A DNA stretch of 64,000 nucleotides from positions 178,668 through 242,667 of the forward strand of contig NZ_BMXF01000007.1 in NCBI RefSeq assembly GCF_014651615.1. The letters run 5' to 3'. The position numbers and the translations under genes are program-made. The notes beneath the pieces were generated by a model. That model had not been told where the DNA came from, did not search any database, and saw only the letters and a list, made by a program, of their open reading frames with translations. Shown one piece after another: positions 1 to 8,598 of the stretch. How positions within the stretch are numbered: position 1 is the first letter of the stretch; each line of letters opens with the position of its first letter. The stretch comes from Persicitalea jodogahamensis. Its GTDB lineage: Bacteria > Bacteroidota > Bacteroidia > Cytophagales > Spirosomataceae.

Positions 1-274
1 AGATTGAAATCCGCTTTTTCTCGATGTCGGCAACTTCCGGATAGACGAGCTGGACTTCCAGTGTCCGGTTGCTTTCGGGATAAGTCAGCCTGACACGGGA
101 GTTCATTGTGACCACATCCGCCGGCATGTCGGTCGGGTCAAGCAGCGTGGCTTCGTTGACCGTTCGCAGGATGTCATTGGTCTGGTTGTTGGAAAAATTA
201 AAGTCGTTTTTTGCCCGACCAATCCACTGCTGGAGCCGCTGGTAATCCAGGCGACTAATAATGAGAGTGTTCAT
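1..274 (-). CDS. Rnk/GreA-GreB family protein, N-terminal part (cut by window edge)
   Basis: Reading leftward from the ATG at 272-274 there is an open frame of 91 codons running off the window. It begins MNTLIISRLDYQRLQQW and contains PADVVTMNSRVRLTYP, which matches the conserved PxDVVTMNSRV block of Rnk (regulator of nucleoside diphosphate kinase) and the C-terminal domain of GreA/GreB elongation factors. Known members bind in the RNA polymerase secondary channel or modulate transcription. The remaining C-terminal part lies outside the window. It sits 28 bp from the start of the window's next leftward gene's stop, so the two may be co-transcribed. Family assignment is firm from the motif; the exact role is not. 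Confidence 0.8.
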   Translation of the reverse strand, partial: MNTLIISRLDYQRLQQWIGRAKNDFNFSNNQTNDILRTVNEATLLDPTDMPADVVTMNSRVRLTYPESNRTLEVQLVYPEVADIEKKRISI

Positions 275-302
275 AACTTAGTTAATTTAAAAAATGGAAT
301 AA

Positions 303-986
303 TTAATTGAGATGAAATTTGGACGGGTTTCTTTCCAAAAATTTGGTTTTATATACAAGGCTCTGAATAAGAATGCCGATAACAACAGCCACGGCGATCA
401 TCAGCGTGGTGATTACCGACACCCCGGCGGCTTCGCGGTGTGAACCCTGCACGATCTCCTGACCGGTTTCAGATTGGATTCGGGCAAGCGTATGCAGGTT
501 CTCGATGCTCCGGCGGAAAATGGCCACTCCATCTTTATTATATAGGGCGGTGGCTATCTCCCTGTTTTCGTCTTCGGCCTGCTTCATCACCACCCGCTCC
601 ATGCGAACGTTAGCGGCCAAATCGGATTTAAACTCCTTCAGCACTGCCGCTTCGTTCCGTGTAAGTAACGTCTGCTCGAAATCACCTACCAATTGGTTAT
701 TCCTCTCGTCATGTTCTGCAAATTTGGTTTTCAATTCGGGGGTAGTAAGTCTCGAATGCTCGCTCAAGTGGTTGTCGAGAAGTCTGCGCTTGTCGTGGAG
801 ATTCTCGCTGAGTTTAACTATGATCAGCGCGGGTTGCAGGCGGTCATTATAAACCGAAGTGATGGCCGCGTCCATGTTGTGTGCCTTGTCGTCCACGCGT
901 AGCGAATAAAGTATTACAAAGGCCATCACCAGCAACAGCAGGGCCGCCAATTTCACTTTTTGGGTAAGCAATTGGGAAATAATCAT
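303..986 (-). CDS. Inner-membrane sensor protein with four-helix-bundle MCP-type domain
   Basis: The 227-residue product has a membrane helix at about 10-30, a roughly 160-residue charged helical region, and a second membrane helix at about 190-213 followed by only some 15 residues. This is the topology of the 4HB_MCP ligand-binding domain found at the N terminus of chemoreceptors and sensor kinases. No HAMP, methyl-accepting or kinase domain follows, so if functional it must signal through a partner or simply be a membrane-anchored periplasmic bundle. It lies just upstream of the Rnk-like gene in the same direction. The fold call rests on topology and general sequence character, not on a diagnostic motif. 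Confidence 0.6.
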   Translation of the reverse strand: MIISQLLTQKVKLAALLLLVMAFVILYSLRVDDKAHNMDAAITSVYNDRLQPALIIVKLSENLHDKRRLLDNHLSEHSRLTTPELKTKFAEHDERNNQLVGDFEQTLLTRNEAAVLKEFKSDLAANVRMERVVMKQAEDENREIATALYNKDGVAIFRRSIENLHTLARIQSETGQEIVQGSHREAAGVSVITTLMIAVAVVIGILIQSLVYKTKFLERNPSKFHLN

Positions 987-1054
987 ATTTAAGACAGGTT
1001 TTGGTGAAATAATGAGAAACGCTACGTACTTATTTTGAATTCAATTTTTATAGC

Positions 1055-1080
1055 TGTAAATTTACAACTGTAAAATTACA
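1055..1080. promoter_or_regulatory. Pair of 12-bp palindromes upstream of the DUF932 gene
   Basis: TGTAAATTTACA (1055-1066, a perfect palindrome) is followed after 2 bp by TGTAAAATTACA (1069-1080, one central mismatch). The two centres are 14 bp apart, and the pair ends 12 bp before the ATG at 1093. The arrangement suggests an operator for a dimeric regulator acting on the DUF932 gene or on the divergent sensor gene (start 986). The binding protein is unknown. Confidence 0.5.
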
Positions 1081-1092
1081 AACGCAAACTTT

Positions 1093-2070
1093 ATGACCTA
1101 TATCAGCACCGAACCTCGTATCTCCGGCCGCTGGGAGGAGGTATGTTACCCTATCGAATCCGTATGGCTGAACGACTTATTGCCGAACCACGACATTATC
1201 GCCACTGACCGCCAGCAACTTATCGTAGGACAGATGCCCGGAGGACGCAAAACGCTCTTCGGAATTCAGAGCGCGGATTACACCATAGTACCCAATGCGG
1301 CTATACGCGAGGTGATCGACGAGTTAGTGGATGAGTACCAACTAGTAGTCAAACACACCAACACGGGAGAGTTTAACATTTGCATCGTGTTGCCCGCCAC
1401 GGTGCAGATCGGCGGCGAATCCATTCACCGCAGTCTAACACTAACTAACAGCTATAATGGCAAGACACCGTTCAGCATTCAGGGGCAGTCGCTCACGGCC
1501 CTGCTCGACCCCGCTACCCGGCTGGGAAGCAGCCTTTACCGTAATCTGTGTCAAAACGGACTGATGGGCTGGGCCGATCCGTTTACCGATCTGGCCGAAT
1601 ACGAGTCATGGCTTGGGCAATGGGCCGGGGGAGGTAAAAAAAAGCAGCCGCCCAAAATTACCATTGGCCCAAAGCGGAAGCGGCAGATGAGTTCGGAAAT
1701 TCGCAACATTCACCACGGTGCGCTCACCATCGAGATATTTCAGGAACACTTGCGTGACCTGGTCGCTGAACACCTCGCCGCCGACTACACTCTCACCACC
1801 CAGGTATACGAGCATTTCCAACAGATGGTACCCGCCAGGGCGGATGAGTTTTTACTGAAGGAACTGCCTGTTCCCGTCCAATTGGCTAAACAAGCCCGCG
1901 AACGGCTGAGACTCGAAGAACGGCTACTGGGGTCGGAACCTTCGTACTGGCTGCTGTACAATGCCGTGAACTACGCACTGTTCACCGCTCGCAGCAGCCT
2001 GACCTTCAATGACCGCTACCGGCTCGACGAGCGCGTGTTTCACCAATTGGCCGCGCACTCATTTGACTGA
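1093..2070 (+). CDS. DUF932 family plasmid/phage-type protein
   Basis: The 325-residue soluble product has the general pattern of the DUF932 / TIGR03299 'phage/plasmid-like' family: an N-terminal region with VPNAAIREVIDELV, a central block with LTLTNSYNGKTPFSIQG, and a basic stretch near residues 180-200 (GGGKKKQPPK, KRKRQ). The family is common on plasmids and phages, and its biochemical function is not established. There is no signal peptide or membrane segment. It is preceded by two palindromic motifs that may be its operator. The family call comes from remembered family patterns, so it is moderate. Confidence 0.6.
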   Translation: MTYISTEPRISGRWEEVCYPIESVWLNDLLPNHDIIATDRQQLIVGQMPGGRKTLFGIQSADYTIVPNAAIREVIDELVDEYQLVVKHTNTGEFNICIVLPATVQIGGESIHRSLTLTNSYNGKTPFSIQGQSLTALLDPATRLGSSLYRNLCQNGLMGWADPFTDLAEYESWLGQWAGGGKKKQPPKITIGPKRKRQMSSEIRNIHHGALTIEIFQEHLRDLVAEHLAADYTLTTQVYEHFQQMVPARADEFLLKELPVPVQLAKQARERLRLEERLLGSEPSYWLLYNAVNYALFTARSSLTFNDRYRLDERVFHQLAAHSFD

Positions 2071-2131
2071 AAATTCTGCTTTTTTCAATTTTATAAAAAC
2101 AAAATCCGTGTATTACCAAAAATGAAAAGTC

Positions 2132-2533
2132 ATGAATTCACCTGATCTGTTAATGGGCTTGGGCAGCGTCATTTACGCCCTTTCAAAAATCGACGGCGAA
2201 CTGCAAAAAGAGGAAGTGAAGGCCGTTCGCGAGATTCTCCTTGACGAGCCGCACGGCGATCTGGCCGTGTGCGGATTTTTCCTGCGGGATAACTTCGGGT
2301 ACAGCACGGAGGAAGCTTACGACACCGGAATGCGGCGCATGGCTGGCGAAGGCATCGAGGTCAACCGCGAAACCCGGAAGCGCTTCATCAACATTCTGCT
2401 TCGGGTGGCGCGGGCGCACGATGGCGCATCCAGGGCGGAATGGGAGTTCATCCGCAAGTTCTGGCGGGAGTTACTTTCGATGAAAGCCAGTGAAGGGGAA
2501 GTGAGAATTCCAATGCTAAGCTCTACCGGGTGA
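2132..2533 (+). CDS. TerB-like (tellurite-resistance fold) protein
   Basis: The 133-residue all-helical product carries the TerB-type pattern: an N-terminal helix with LGSVIYALSKIDGELQKEEV (an acidic IDGELxxEE loop of the type seen in TerB domains), a central helix pair, and a C-terminal ARAHDGASRAEWEFIRKFWRE helix with a second acidic turn. TerB-like domains are linked to membrane stress and possible metal sensing, but the role of stand-alone copies is unknown. It starts 61 bp after the DUF932 gene in the same direction, so co-transcription is possible. No other ter genes are seen in the window. Confidence 0.6.
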   Translation: MNSPDLLMGLGSVIYALSKIDGELQKEEVKAVREILLDEPHGDLAVCGFFLRDNFGYSTEEAYDTGMRRMAGEGIEVNRETRKRFINILLRVARAHDGASRAEWEFIRKFWRELLSMKASEGEVRIPMLSSTG

Positions 2534-2632
2534 GTTCAAAACCACAATAGGGTCGCTGCCCCCTGCTTTAAACAAAAAACAACTTAGCATGGAAACAGAG
2601 CAGAATAGTTTTTAACAAAAAACCACTCGCTT

Positions 2633-3139
2633 ATGAAACCCTACCTGATTGCCCTATTTCTGGCATTTATTTTAATGGCTGGCTGCGGAACAAACTGGAA
2701 GAACAAAAAGCTGGATCAACTGTCGGCATTGTCGATGGAAACGGACGAGCTTTCGAAAGGACTCATCATCGGGAGATCCTGGCGACTGGTGGAATTGGAA
2801 GGGGAAGAAGTCGCCAGGAGTCCGAATCAAAACAGCGAAATCAAATTTGTTCTCAAAACCGATCAGAATCGGTTTACGGGTATCGTAGGTTGTAACACCT
2901 TCAGCGGCAATTATCGATTGAAGTGGGGTAAAGCGATTCGTTTCTCTCAGATAGTCAAGACGAGGAATGATTGCCCCGAAGTGTATGCTCTAGAAAAGGG
3001 AATGTTCAATGCTTTTGGACTAGTCGACAGCTATATAATCAAGGGGGACACGCTGACTTTGCTTTTCGGCGAGGGGGCACCCCTGGCTAAGTTTGATACG
3101 GTACAATTGGATGACACGACATTAGCAGAAAAAAACTAG
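2633..3139 (+). CDS. META-domain lipoprotein (HslJ-like)
   Basis: The 168-residue product starts with a lipoprotein signal (LFLAFILMAGC, lipobox Cys at about 19). Residues 45-150 form a META/HslJ (DUF306) domain: GRSWRLVELEGEEV at its start, then a central TGIVGCNTFSGNYRL block with the family's G-C-N-x-F/Y-x-G signature. HslJ-type proteins are envelope proteins associated with heat or antibiotic stress in Enterobacteria; no catalytic role is known. It is 100 bp downstream of the TerB-like gene in the same direction. Confidence 0.8.
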   Translation: MKPYLIALFLAFILMAGCGTNWKNKKLDQLSALSMETDELSKGLIIGRSWRLVELEGEEVARSPNQNSEIKFVLKTDQNRFTGIVGCNTFSGNYRLKWGKAIRFSQIVKTRNDCPEVYALEKGMFNAFGLVDSYIIKGDTLTLLFGEGAPLAKFDTVQLDDTTLAEKN

Positions 3140-3214
3140 GAAAGTTAGGTCCACATGGGTTCTTATCGGTAAAGCCAACTATTCACATTACGAAGTATCA
3201 TTTGGAAAATCTAG

Positions 3215-3451
3215 CATAATGAAGACCACAAATTTAGTTGGAGAACCTGTTATGCACGGGTACGTTCCATTGATCGTCGACTTAGTTTTTTCGCAATAAT
3301 CATCATTGCGTTCACCTCGCCCCTTATCGCACCTAACCCCCTGGCCATGCTGTTTGGCCTTTCCTTTGTGCTCGGCGGAGTTTCTGTCCAATTCGTTACG
3401 CATATAAAACAAAAGTGTGGCCTCGCTAAAACTATTCGACTTTATGGATGA
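3215..3451 (+). other. Possible decayed small membrane-protein ORF in a 367-bp gap
   Basis: The gap 3140-3506 has no convincing gene. One rightward frame is open from 3215 to the stop at 3449-3451 and reads as two hydrophobic stretches (FFAIIIIAFTSPLIAP and LAMLFGLSFVLGGVSVQF) followed by a basic tail. It lacks an upstream ATG in frame; an ATG at 3220 is in another frame and stops after 26 codons. It could be a gene remnant or chance. Confidence 0.2.
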
Positions 3452-3506
3452 AATTTTCACAAACTAGATAAGCCAACATCGGCTTGAAACTTAACGGAAT
3501 AACGGC

Positions 3507-4121
3507 ATGGTAGAAAAAAACTTCGCGCTCGAAAGGCTTGTGTTTATTTCGGACGCGGTCGTGGCTGTTTCCATTGCGTTACTCGCTCTCGGCATAGGTA
3601 TTAAATCAATCTCTTCCGAATACTGGCAGTTTTCCGATATCGGCAATTTATTTAAGCTACTGGCGGCCTTCACGTTGTCGTTTTTCAACATCGCCAATTT
3701 CTGGCGCACCCATCACGCTTGTTTCACCCATATCAATCGGGTCGATGAAAGGCTTCTATGGTATAATATGTTATGGTTGTTTTTCATCGTTCTTATTCCC
3801 TTTTCGACATCGTTGCTGAGTACTTTTTGGGGTGAGACTATTGCAGCGACTGTTTACAGTATGAATACACTCCTCATCGCCCTTTCTCAAAATTTAATTT
3901 GGGATTATGCGTCGGACAATAAATACACAAAGGAGGTGATTTCAACGAAGATCGATGACAGTATCCGCATTTTTTCCAATTTAGATATGATCAACGGAGC
4001 GCTGGCACTGACATTCTCCTTCTTCCATCCCTTTGCAGCGTTCGTTCTATTATTTATCAAACTACCCATGATTGTCATTTCCCGAATGTATTTCCGCGAG
4101 GGTAGAAGCTCTCGAGGATAA
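3507..4121 (+). CDS. TMEM175-family (DUF1211) potassium channel
   Basis: The 204-residue product has about six hydrophobic segments. Near the N terminus, ERLVFISDAVVAVSIALLAL corresponds to the first helix signature of the TMEM175/DUF1211 family, where an Arg and an F-S-D motif line the K+-selective pore; here the motif reads FISD, so the central residue layout differs slightly. Other family marks are the WRTHH segment after helix 2/3 and the aromatic-rich helix YNMLWLFFIVLIPFSTSLL. Known bacterial members form tetrameric K+ leak channels. It stands alone, followed by a 424-bp gap and then an MscS-type channel. Confidence 0.8.
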   Translation: MVEKNFALERLVFISDAVVAVSIALLALGIGIKSISSEYWQFSDIGNLFKLLAAFTLSFFNIANFWRTHHACFTHINRVDERLLWYNMLWLFFIVLIPFSTSLLSTFWGETIAATVYSMNTLLIALSQNLIWDYASDNKYTKEVISTKIDDSIRIFSNLDMINGALALTFSFFHPFAAFVLLFIKLPMIVISRMYFREGRSSRG

Positions 4122-4545
4122 TGAAAACAAGAAACCTGTCGATAATCAAGAAATATCACAAAAGCCGGTAGTTCAATTCTAGGGTTGTCAAGTTAAGGCG
4201 GTCAGGAATATTTGCCAGGCGGATTCCGCTCGATAAATTGAGGTTCTCTGCCTGGCGGACCGTCTGAACTTCACTAAGAAGTTGGCATCGTCGCATTGTC
4301 CAACACTGCTGGAGGCGAAAGTTTTGACAAAACCCAGACTGGGATACGTATGGCAAGCGATTCTAATTGACTCAAAGCCCTACGGCAGCCAAGTTTTTAA
4401 CATGGCCTAAGCCACGCCGACGGCCCCGACTACCAATTCTGGCGGCAAGGTGCCTCTTGGCGCTAGCTTTTTCAATATACGGCTAGTATGGTTTCGTCGC
4501 TGTTACGGAATTATTCAGCCAATATTCAATTTATCAGATAATACC
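4122..4545. other. Intergenic, no supported gene
   Basis: Apart from short chance open frames I see no gene. It contains a small palindrome around GCGGATTCCGC near 4220 and no clear terminator or promoter match. Confidence 0.5.
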
Positions 4546-5724
4546 ATGAACTTCGAAGCATTCTTCCGCGCCAACGCCGAGGCAATCTACTGGGGATTTG
4601 GAGTAACGGCCACCGCCGCCCTGCTGTATTACCTTACCAATGTCTCAGTAAAGGTCTTGATCAATAAAGGGAAGAGACGCGGTTTCGATAATTTTGGCCT
4701 GCTCTTTACGGTACAGCGCATTCTCAAAGTCTTTATCCTGCTGGTTCTGGTTCTGTTCTCGACCTACTACTTCGTGGATAAGGACAGTCACGATATAGTG
4801 ACTCACAACATCAAGACCATCACTTACCTCACCTTCGTGGCCATGCTTACGATCGTGCTGGATTCGGTGGCTCGGACGGTCATTAACCTAGCGATCAGAA
4901 AGAAAAAGCAGCGCGGTGAAAACCAGACTACTTTCAAGTTTTTAAAATACGTCAGTTCTTCGCTGGTGTACCTGCTCGGCATCGGCATGGCAGCGTACGC
5001 TTTTCCTTTTCTGAAAGGTATTACTCAGACGGCCATTGGCGGAGCGGGCATTGCAGCCGTCATTATCGGCGTAGCGTCCCAGGAGGCTTTGGCCAATCTG
5101 GTCGGCGGCTTTTTTATTATTCTTTTCAAGCCATTCCAAGTGGGGGATATCATCAAGATTTCGGGAGAAATGCTGGGGGAAGTGACCGACATCACCCTGC
5201 GGCACACGCTTATTCGCGACCCTCAGAACAAGGTCATCGTCGCTCCCAACGCCATAATTAACAAGGAGAAGGTCATCAACCACAGCCTCGGTGAATCGCC
5301 CATCTGCGAATGGATCGAGATCGGAATTTCCTACGACAGCAACGTCGACCGGGCCAAGGAAATCATGCGCAGCGAATGCCTGGCTCACCCTGACGTTATC
5401 GACAAGCGCACGGCCCTCGAGCGGGCAAACGGCGACCCTGTGGTACGCGTCCGCGTCATTCGGCTGGCGGAATCGTCGGTAGTGGTACGTGCCTGGGCGT
5501 GGGCGAAGGATTTCCCATCCGCCTTCGCCATGAAGTGCGACCTGCTGGAATCCATTAAAAAGCGGTTCGACACTGAGGGCGTGGAGATTCCGTTTCCCTA
5601 CCGGACGTTGGTTTTCAAGCAATCGGAAGCGCCGGATTCACAGAATTTGCATACCGGACAGGATCAGCGAACTTCTGTCCGAAACTCAAATCCGAACGGT
5701 TTTAATCGGAAAGCCGAAAATTGA
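4546..5724 (+). CDS. Small-conductance mechanosensitive channel (MscS family)
   Basis: I choose the ATG at 4546 (MNFEAFFRANAEAIYWG), because the 32 codons upstream in frame have no membrane-protein character. The 392-residue protein has about four membrane helices, with the MscS pore and beta domain around residues 170-235: GIAAVIIGVASQEALANLVGG followed by FIILFKPFQVGDIIKI and the DITLRHTLIRDPQNKVIVAPNA segment. MscS channels open under membrane tension and release solutes during hypo-osmotic shock. The C terminus is polar and probably disordered. It follows the K+ channel gene, giving an ion/osmotic theme, though the two are too far apart to be an obvious operon. Confidence 0.9.
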   Translation: MNFEAFFRANAEAIYWGFGVTATAALLYYLTNVSVKVLINKGKRRGFDNFGLLFTVQRILKVFILLVLVLFSTYYFVDKDSHDIVTHNIKTITYLTFVAMLTIVLDSVARTVINLAIRKKKQRGENQTTFKFLKYVSSSLVYLLGIGMAAYAFPFLKGITQTAIGGAGIAAVIIGVASQEALANLVGGFFIILFKPFQVGDIIKISGEMLGEVTDITLRHTLIRDPQNKVIVAPNAIINKEKVINHSLGESPICEWIEIGISYDSNVDRAKEIMRSECLAHPDVIDKRTALERANGDPVVRVRVIRLAESSVVVRAWAWAKDFPSAFAMKCDLLESIKKRFDTEGVEIPFPYRTLVFKQSEAPDSQNLHTGQDQRTSVRNSNPNGFNRKAEN

Positions 5725-5807
5725 TGCAATAACTTTGGCGTTGCTTGAAAAGTAAGGCGTCAACTTTAAATATGACTGTCGTCATCGGTGGGATGGTCAA
5801 AAACATA

Positions 5808-5815
5808 TACGTTTG
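5808..5815 (+). promoter_or_regulatory. Bacteroidota -7 promoter element upstream of the cupin gene
   Basis: TACGTTTG matches the TAnnTTTG consensus exactly and lies 33 bp before the cupin ATG. No clean TTG is visible at the expected -33 spacing, so this is a partial promoter match. Confidence 0.4.
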
Positions 5816-5848
5816 CACCCCCATCCATATAAGCAACATCCCTAAAAA

Positions 5849-6190
5849 ATGAAGACCGCTTCCCTATACAAAGATCTGACTTACCAGGATGACAAGCCAC
5901 TGGTGCAGCCACTGTTGGAAACTGACTTCACCCGCGAGATCAGAATCGTGTTCAAAGGGGGACAGGTCATGAAAAAGCACTTTACGCCCTTCCCCATCGT
6001 CATCGAGATCGTGGAAGGAGAGATCGATTTTGGCACGGGTGGCACAATTCACCGCGCTGCAGAAGGAGACTTGATTTCTTTGGAGGGGGGCATTCCCCAT
6101 GATTTGACGGCCCTGACCGATAGCATTGTCCGGCTGACGCTATCGAAACCCGACCGGAGTGAGCGGGTGAAGGAGGTGGCCAATCAATAG
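5849..6190 (+). CDS. Small cupin-domain protein
   Basis: The 113-residue product is a single-domain cupin: residues 30-110 contain the beta strands around GGQVMKKHFTPFPIVIEIVEGEIDF, a glycine turn (GTGGTIHRAAEGD) and ISLEGGIPHDLTAL, corresponding to cupin motifs 1 and 2. The expected metal ligands are partly present (H in KKH, E in VEGE, H in PHD). Its substrate is unknown. It converges on the hexosaminidase that ends at 6239, so the two stop codons lie 48 bp apart. It is probably not part of the sialic-acid operon, which runs in the other direction. Confidence 0.75.
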   Translation: MKTASLYKDLTYQDDKPLVQPLLETDFTREIRIVFKGGQVMKKHFTPFPIVIEIVEGEIDFGTGGTIHRAAEGDLISLEGGIPHDLTALTDSIVRLTLSKPDRSERVKEVANQ

Positions 6191-6238
6191 CGGCAGGGCG
6201 ACGGGTAATCGGACACGGACTCAAACGGAGAACATCTT

Positions 6239-8515
6239 TCAATGCACCCGAATCTCGTCGGCGAACATGTACCCTTTGTTATTTTTGGCAAAAATCCGAA
6301 TGTAACGCGCCGACTGACCGTCCAACGGCACGGTCACGTCTTTAATAACCAAAGAATTGACCGACTCGGGCACGGTACGCTCCACCCGCACCGGGGCCGA
6401 AAAGGTTTTGCCGTCTTGCGAGAGGGATACTTCCACGTAGCGCGGCATATATACTCCGGGGCCCGTGAGCTGCATAAGGCCGATCTGTACCTCCTGCAAA
6501 GGCTGCACTTTTTCTAAGTCAATCGTCACGTCCATGTCGATACCCTCGAAGCCCAGCCATTGCTGATCGCCGTAGGTGAACGAGCCGCGGTTGCCGTTGA
6601 CCAGCGTGCCGTCGCCCTGCGCGGGGTAGCTGTTGGTGTAGCGAATCCCGTAGGTGATGGGTTTGCCGAACGCCTTGTGAAAATCCACGGGCAGCGCCGC
6701 CACCGGACCGATGGCCGCGCCATCGCGGTACAAAGCCGCCTTGATGCTGGCCGATTCTTTCACCGAAAAGGGGCCCGCATAGCGGCTCGACCGGGCGGTG
6801 GGTTCGCTGCCGTCGAGCGTGTAGCGAATTTCCGGCTGGTACTGCTCCGAGCGAAACTCGACGCGGGCCGCCCATTCATTGGGTTGGAAATTAGCCAGGA
6901 TTTCCAGATCGACGCCGGGACGGTAGTAGTTAACGTTGCGACGTTGCAGCAAGAGGTAGTGATCCTGCAACCGCCGCTGAAAACCGGGCCAATCCCGCGC
7001 CGACGAGTCGGACCAAACTACCTCCGACAGTGCCAGCAGCCGGGGGAAAACCATGTATTCCAAATGCTCCATCGTGGGGACGTACTCCGTCCAGATGTTG
7101 GCCTGAGCGCCCAACACGTGCTTTGCCTGGGTGGGTGTCAGCTCTTTGGGGATGGGTTCGTAGCCATACACTTTTTTCAGGGGCAAAAAGCCGCCGATGG
7201 CTTCGGGCTGCGTGGTGGGGTTGGCCTGGTAGCTGTCGAAGTACACGTAGCCGCCGGGCGTCATGATCACGTCGTGGCCCTTTTGGGCGGCCGCAATACC
7301 GCCACTTTCGCCGCGCCAGCTCATCACGGTAGCTCCTTCGGCCAGGGGTGCTTCGGGCGTGTCGCCATGCAGGATTTCGTCCCAGCCGATCATCTTGCGC
7401 CCTTTTTTCTCCAAAAACTGATCCATCCGGCGCACGGCATAACTTTGCAGCGCGTGTTCGTCGGCCAGGTTGTGTTCCTTGATACGGCGCTGGCACTTGG
7501 GACATTTTTTCCAGGCTTTGGTACTAGCCTCATCGCCGCCGATGTGGATGTATTTGGATGGGAAAATGTCCAGTACTTCGGTAAGCACGTCTTCCAGAAA
7601 CGTGAAGGTACTGTCGTTGCCCAGACAAAATTCGCTATTGGCGTAAGGCTCGCCCGAACACGATAGGTGCGGATACACCGCCAGTACTTCCTCGGAATGG
7701 CCAGGCATCTCGATTTCGGGAATGACCGTAATGCCCCGTCGGGCAGCGTAGGCTACCAACTCGCGGGCTTCGTCCTGCGTGTAGTAACCGCCGTAGGCAT
7801 TGGGATCGCCCTCGCGGCTGTAACGGCGCGGACTCGCCCACCATTCTTTCCAGGTGCGGTGGGTGCGCCAGGCGGCCCGCTGGGTGAGGGCCGGGTACTT
7901 CTCGATTTCCAGCCGCCAGCCCGCTCCGTCGGTCAGGTGCCAGTGGAAGGTATTGAATTTGTAGAGCGCCATCAGATCGATGTACCGCTTGACAAAATCC
8001 AGATCGAAGAAATGACGCGAAACGTCGAGGTGCATACCCCGGTAGCCGAAGCGCGGCGCGTCGGTCAGGTTCAGGCCGGGTAATTGCCTTGGGTCAGGTT
8101 GCAGATCAGCCAGTTGCAGCAGGGTTTGCACGCCCCGCTGCGCTCCCGCCACGGTGGCGGCGGTGAGGTGAATGCGGTTGGCTTCGATGCGGAGTTGGTA
8201 GCTTTCAGCATCGGAATCCGCCGGGTTGGTCGCTTTCTTTTGCTCAAAAATGACCTGCGCCAATCCGCTTTGGTTTCCCGACAGCGGGCTTACCGTCAGT
8301 GCTTTGCCAAAGCTTTGTTCCGACCACAATTTAGCGGCGCCGGTGAAGGCGGGCGAACTGCTAATCCGTAGCTCTGGCGTGAGCGAGAAAGTACCCGGCA
8401 CTTCCTTTAAAGTTGTAGGTTGGGGAATTAGCGAATGGACGGTTTGTGCCTGCGTTGTGAACGCTGAAAGGCTGGTTAATACAAAAAGGAATACGCCTTT
8501 TTTGAAAATTTCCAT
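6239..8515 (-). CDS. Exported GH20 beta-N-acetylhexosaminidase (last gene of sialic-acid operon)
   Basis: Starting at the ATG at 8513-8515 (an in-frame TTG lies 9 bp upstream), the 758-residue product has a signal peptide ending near AFTTQAQ, an N-terminal GH20b domain, and a GH20 catalytic barrel with MHLDVSRHFFDLDFVKRYID, FNTFHWHLTDGAGWRLEIEK and the catalytic Asp-Glu pair in HIGGDEASTKAW; the active-site loop VMSWRGESGG follows. After the barrel comes a CHB_HEX_C-like domain (RYTLDGSEPT) and a C-terminal beta-sandwich (about 610-758). It should remove terminal GlcNAc or GalNAc from glycans after desialylation. It is the most distal gene of the leftward run, 83 bp after the NanA lyase. Confidence 0.93.
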   Translation of the reverse strand: MEIFKKGVFLFVLTSLSAFTTQAQTVHSLIPQPTTLKEVPGTFSLTPELRISSSPAFTGAAKLWSEQSFGKALTVSPLSGNQSGLAQVIFEQKKATNPADSDAESYQLRIEANRIHLTAATVAGAQRGVQTLLQLADLQPDPRQLPGLNLTDAPRFGYRGMHLDVSRHFFDLDFVKRYIDLMALYKFNTFHWHLTDGAGWRLEIEKYPALTQRAAWRTHRTWKEWWASPRRYSREGDPNAYGGYYTQDEARELVAYAARRGITVIPEIEMPGHSEEVLAVYPHLSCSGEPYANSEFCLGNDSTFTFLEDVLTEVLDIFPSKYIHIGGDEASTKAWKKCPKCQRRIKEHNLADEHALQSYAVRRMDQFLEKKGRKMIGWDEILHGDTPEAPLAEGATVMSWRGESGGIAAAQKGHDVIMTPGGYVYFDSYQANPTTQPEAIGGFLPLKKVYGYEPIPKELTPTQAKHVLGAQANIWTEYVPTMEHLEYMVFPRLLALSEVVWSDSSARDWPGFQRRLQDHYLLLQRRNVNYYRPGVDLEILANFQPNEWAARVEFRSEQYQPEIRYTLDGSEPTARSSRYAGPFSVKESASIKAALYRDGAAIGPVAALPVDFHKAFGKPITYGIRYTNSYPAQGDGTLVNGNRGSFTYGDQQWLGFEGIDMDVTIDLEKVQPLQEVQIGLMQLTGPGVYMPRYVEVSLSQDGKTFSAPVRVERTVPESVNSLVIKDVTVPLDGQSARYIRIFAKNNKGYMFADEIRVH

Positions 8516-8598
8516 AAAAATCAAAGGTGCATGATTAAATCAATTGCCGGGCGGACGGGGCAGACCCACCTGTTAGCCTCCGGATAGAGGAATTATTA

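Noticed and set aside
3220..3297. 26-codon ATG frame in the gap after the META lipoprotein
   Set aside because: Too short and without features; the overlapping hydrophobic frame has no start codon.
4156..4356. 66-codon leftward frame between the two channel genes
   Set aside because: No recognisable motif and no promoter; probably chance.
4450..4545. N-terminal extension of the MscS channel
   Set aside because: The extra 32 codons are not membrane-like and a good ATG follows immediately before the family's start.
6560..7666. Long open frame on the strand opposite the GH20 gene, and many similar long antisense frames (for example 13803-15176, 17602-19356, 30883-32370, 54777-56696)
   Set aside because: They mirror the codon pattern of well-supported genes, are Arg/His/Gly-rich and have no domain pattern or leader; they are shadow frames of GC-rich genes.
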